This document shows positions 6,562-8,855 of a DNA stretch of 8,855 nt, piece after piece (within the stretch, counting starts at the first letter, position 1; each line of letters starts with the position of its first letter). The position numbers and the translations under genes were made by a program. Under the pieces are notes generated by a model. It was not told the DNA's origin. It worked only from the letters and a program-made list of their open reading frames with translations, and searched no databases. This DNA is from Flavobacteriaceae bacterium (GTDB taxonomy: Bacteria > Bacteroidota > Bacteroidia > Flavobacteriales > Flavobacteriaceae). The DNA lies in assembly GCA_015488935.1 (NCBI GenBank), contig WFMU01000396.1:1-8855 (forward strand), read 5' to 3'.

Positions 6562-7632
6562 TTACAATTTGCGTTGTGCCTTTTGTAATTTCATTTTAGC
6601 TTTTTGGATTTTATCTTCTTGTTTTTGCATTTCTAATTGTCTTTTAGTAATATCGTTTGGAGATAATTTTCCTCTAGATTCTAATTTCTTAAATTTACTT
6701 TGCATTTTAAGTAATTTATTTTCGTATTTGGCAACTTTAGCTTCCGCTTTTTTAACTTTATCTCTAAGTTTTTCTTTCTTTTTTGCCATTTTCTCTATTT
6801 TTTTGCGCTCTTTTTCTGCAGCTTTACGTGCTTTTTCTGCACGTTTACGTTCTTTTTTGGCTCTTTTTTCTGCCCTTTTTCTATCTTTTTCTGCTTGTTT
6901 ACGAGCTTTCTCTTCGCGCTTAATCTCTTTTTCTGCACGTTTGCGTTCTTTTTCGGCTTTTTTCTCTGCTTTCTTACGATCTTTGTCAGACATAATACGT
7001 TCTTTCTCTACACGTTTACGCTCTTGCTTTGCCCGTTTTAACTCTTTTTCAGTTTGTTTTTCGTAAGCTTTGATATTTTTGTTTTCCTTTGTTTCTATTT
7101 TTTTAGCAACAACATCTTTATTATTAGGATTATTAGCTTCTCTTTCTGCTTTTAATCTTGCTTGTTCTGCTTTTCTTTTTTCGTATAGTAATTTTCTTTG
7201 TGCAGTTCTTTCAGCTCTTAATTTTTCTTGCTCAGGATTAGGAGTTACTGTTGCTTTAATTCTAACATACTCTTTTCCTTTAATTGTATTGCAAGTTACA
7301 GTAACTGTTTTTTGCTGTTTGTTTGGTTTTCCTCTCGAATTAAATTTTACATGAAATTTACTAGTTTCTCCTGGTTTAATAGGCTCTTTTTTCCAATTAC
7401 TAGGTACTGTACATCCACAACTTCCTTTAATTCTTGTGATTATCAAGTCCGTTTTACCAGTGTTCGTAAAAACAAAATCTGTTTCTACAATATCACCTTC
7501 ATTAATTGTTCCCCAATCATGTACTGTTTTTTCAAAAGTCATTACTGGTGCTGTCTCTGGATTTACTTGTGCTTGTATGCCTAATGCAAATACAGCAACA
7601 AGTAGGCTAAATACAAATTTAATTCTTTTCAT
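6562..7632 (-). CDS. Exported DUF1573 protein with a long, highly basic helical tail
   Basis: I choose the ATG at 7632, not the in-frame one at 7665, because it places the signal peptide (MKRIKFVFSLLVAVFALGIQAQ) at the N terminus; the protein is then 356 residues. Residues about 30-130 form a DUF1573 domain, an Ig-like beta sandwich common in Bacteroidota, with its signatures FEKTVHDWGTINEGD (33-47), FVFTNTGKTDLIITRIKGSCGCTVP (53-77) and PIKPGETSKFHVKFNSRGK (84-102). C72 and C74 in CGC are conserved in the family. The rest (about 133-356) is almost all Lys, Arg, Glu and Ala, predicted helical, with KRAEK-type heptads at 199-281 and a gentler charged helix at 283-356. DUF1573 function is not established. 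The basic tail suggests binding to an anionic partner such as LPS, peptidoglycan or nucleic acid, but this is inference. Monocistronic between its own candidate promoter and a terminator. Confidence 0.9.
   Translation of the reverse strand: MKRIKFVFSLLVAVFALGIQAQVNPETAPVMTFEKTVHDWGTINEGDIVETDFVFTNTGKTDLIITRIKGSCGCTVPSNWKKEPIKPGETSKFHVKFNSRGKPNKQQKTVTVTCNTIKGKEYVRIKATVTPNPEQEKLRAERTAQRKLLYEKRKAEQARLKAEREANNPNNKDVVAKKIETKENKNIKAYEKQTEKELKRAKQERKRVEKERIMSDKDRKKAEKKAEKERKRAEKEIKREEKARKQAEKDRKRAEKRAKKERKRAEKARKAAEKERKKIEKMAKKKEKLRDKVKKAEAKVAKYENKLLKMQSKFKKLESRGKLSPNDITKRQLEMQKQEDKIQKAKMKLQKAQRKL
6790..7035 (-). repeat. Imperfect 21-bp coding repeat giving KRAEK heptads
   Basis: This part of the DUF1573 gene encodes residues about 200-281. 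A (A/E/I)EK triplet recurs every seven residues (positions 226, 233, 240, 247, 254, then 265, 272, 279), with an 11-residue step at 254-265 and a four-residue step at 222-226. At DNA level this is a degenerate repeat of about 21 bases; on the plus strand variants of CTTTTTCTGCACGTTTACG keep recurring. Such arrays can gain or lose units while staying in frame. Confidence 0.8.
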
Positions 7633-7702
7633 TTTTCTTTTATTTATATAATTACATTTCCTCATTTACAATAATAATGCCATAGCAACTACTAATGTAG
7701 TG

Positions 7703-7710
7703 CAAAAGTA
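7703..7710 (-). promoter_or_regulatory. Candidate -7 promoter box of the DUF1573 gene
   Basis: Read on the minus strand this is TACTTTTG, a full match to TAnnTTTG. Transcription would start near 7698, giving a leader of about 65 bases before the preferred start at 7632. That leader would also contain the alternative upstream ATG at 7665. No clear TTG -33 element is seen at the expected distance. No terminator is visible between the upstream threonine aldolase gene and this box, so read-through could add to expression. Confidence 0.45.
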
Positions 7711-7784
7711 ACAGAATAATTGCATTATTTACGGATATGTTAAAATTATTTTGTGCTAGAGATAATGTTATATAAAGCGATAAA

Positions 7785-8810
7785 TTATAAAATACCCAAG
7801 TTTAAAGTATCTACTAGCCGAATTAACATCTTTTCAGTAAAATCTAAGTGTGTTACCATTCGTAGTTTACCAGAACCCATACTTGTAATTAAAATATCCT
7901 TTTCTTTGAGTTTATCGATAAAATCACTATCACTTATATTATCAGTTAGACTAAAAATAACGATATTAGTTTCTATTGTTTCCACATTTTTTACAAAAGC
8001 TAATTTAGCTAGTGTTTCTCCAATAATTTTTGCTTTTTTATGGTCTTCTTTTAAACGTTCTACATGATTATCGAGTGCATAAATTCCTGCAGCAGCTAAA
8101 TAACCAACTTGTCGCATTCCACCTCCAAAACGTTTTCTAATTCGCAATGCCTTTTTTATATGTGTTTTTGTTCCTAAAAGTAAGGAGCCAATTGGAGCTC
8201 CAAGTCCTTTAGATAAACAGATAGAAATAGTATCGAATTGCGAACCATACTGTTTAGGTGTTTCTTTTTTTGCAACTAAAGCATTAAATAATCGAGCACC
8301 ATCTAAATGAAGTGCAATATTATTTTTTGTACATAGCGTTTTAATTTTTTTAATTTCAGATAAATCCCAACATGCACCGCCACCTTTATTGGTAGTATTT
8401 TCTATGGCAACTAAAGTTGTTGGTGTTAAATGAATGTCGTTTCTACCATGAATAACTTTTGCAACTTGTTTTGCGGTAAACATCCCGCGATTACCATCAA
8501 TTAAATAACAAGAAACTCCAGAATTAGCTGCTGCGCCACCACCTTCATAATTATATACATGCGCCCATTTATCACAAATTAATTGCTCACCAACTTGTGT
8601 ATGTAAATGAATTGCAACTTGATTTGCCATAGTTCCAGAAGGAAAAAACAATGCATCTTCCATTCCAAAAAGTGTCGCTACTTTCTCTTGTAATGCATTT
8701 ACAGTTGGATCTGCTCCAAAAACATCATCGCCAACTTCTGCTTGCATCATTGCTTGTAACATTGCTGGTGTTGGTTTTGTTATGGTGTCACTTAGTAGGT
8801 TTATTATCAT
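7785..8810 (-). CDS. ltaE: Low-specificity L-threonine aldolase, PLP-dependent
   Basis: This 341-residue cytoplasmic enzyme cleaves L-threonine or L-allo-threonine to glycine and acetaldehyde. It belongs to the fold type I PLP enzymes (beta-eliminating lyase family) and has the usual length. Visible signatures are the N-terminal LSDTITKPTPAM (6-17), GDDVFGADPTVNALQ (28-41), the PLP-phosphate loop FPSGTMANQ (56-64), active-site H84 in AHVYNYEGGG, HLDGARLFNA with D170 contacting the PLP ring nitrogen and R173 (168-177), and ISICLSKGLGAPIGS with Schiff-base K201. R317 in KLRMVTHLD fits the substrate-carboxylate arginine. All key residues are present, so it should be active. It ends 152 bases before the DUF1573 start on the same strand, with no functional link evident. 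No Shine-Dalgarno sequence precedes the ATG. Its promoter probably lies at or beyond the window edge, since only 45 upstream bases are included. Confidence 0.94.
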   Translation of the reverse strand: MIINLLSDTITKPTPAMLQAMMQAEVGDDVFGADPTVNALQEKVATLFGMEDALFFPSGTMANQVAIHLHTQVGEQLICDKWAHVYNYEGGGAAANSGVSCYLIDGNRGMFTAKQVAKVIHGRNDIHLTPTTLVAIENTTNKGGGACWDLSEIKKIKTLCTKNNIALHLDGARLFNALVAKKETPKQYGSQFDTISICLSKGLGAPIGSLLLGTKTHIKKALRIRKRFGGGMRQVGYLAAAGIYALDNHVERLKEDHKKAKIIGETLAKLAFVKNVETIETNIVIFSLTDNISDSDFIDKLKEKDILITSMGSGKLRMVTHLDFTEKMLIRLVDTLNLGIL

Positions 8811-8855
8811 AATTTTATATTTTTTAAAATCTATTTTTCAATCAAAAATCAAATC

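Noticed and set aside
6569..7066. 165-residue plus-strand open frame, Ser/Phe/Leu-rich, opposite the DUF1573 gene
   Set aside because: It is the antisense shadow of the Lys/Glu/Arg/Ala repeat codons. It has no recognisable domain, and the minus-strand gene has a signal peptide and a clear DUF1573 domain.
7633..7665. Upstream in-frame ATG that would add 11 residues (MRKCNYINKRK) to the DUF1573 protein
   Set aside because: The longer form places a polar, basic extension before the signal peptide. The start at 7632 gives a standard signal sequence.

Overview
The window looks like ordinary chromosome from a member of the Bacteroidota, most likely a marine or aquatic Flavobacteriaceae. The evidence is very AT-rich DNA with A-rich codons, a secreted protein ending in a type IX secretion (T9SS) type A sorting domain, TAnnTTTG-type -7 promoter boxes, and weak or absent Shine-Dalgarno sequences. 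It holds eight protein genes. I see no rRNA, tRNA, CRISPR array, insertion sequence or phage gene.

Layout. 198-1331 (+) encodes a secreted T9SS cargo protein with a choice-of-anchor J (cleaved-adhesin type) domain. It ends at a strong hairpin terminator shared with the convergent gene at 1409-1822 (-), a small DCC-family (DUF393) thiol-disulfide oxidoreductase-like protein. Divergent from that gene, 1889-6225 (+) is a compact four-gene operon: a MacB/LolD-type ABC ATPase, two paralogous MacB-type permeases and an HlyD/MacA-type periplasmic adaptor. Together they would form a tripartite export or envelope transport complex. No TolC-like outer-membrane channel gene lies in the window.

6226-6561 is a 336-base non-coding stretch rich in structure. 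It has a 14-bp tandem repeat, a short GC hairpin, an AT-rich dyad with 14-bp-spaced GGTAAA motifs that can fold in two mutually exclusive ways, and a strong bidirectional terminator. Beyond it, on the minus strand, are a DUF1573 protein with a long, extremely basic helical tail (6562-7632) and a low-specificity L-threonine aldolase (7785-8810).

No gene set here is clearly a novel system. The points most worth a second look are the basic heptad-repeat tail fused to DUF1573, the structured 6226-6506 spacer, and the apparently leaderless DCC gene whose promoter faces the candidate promoter of the ABC operon.
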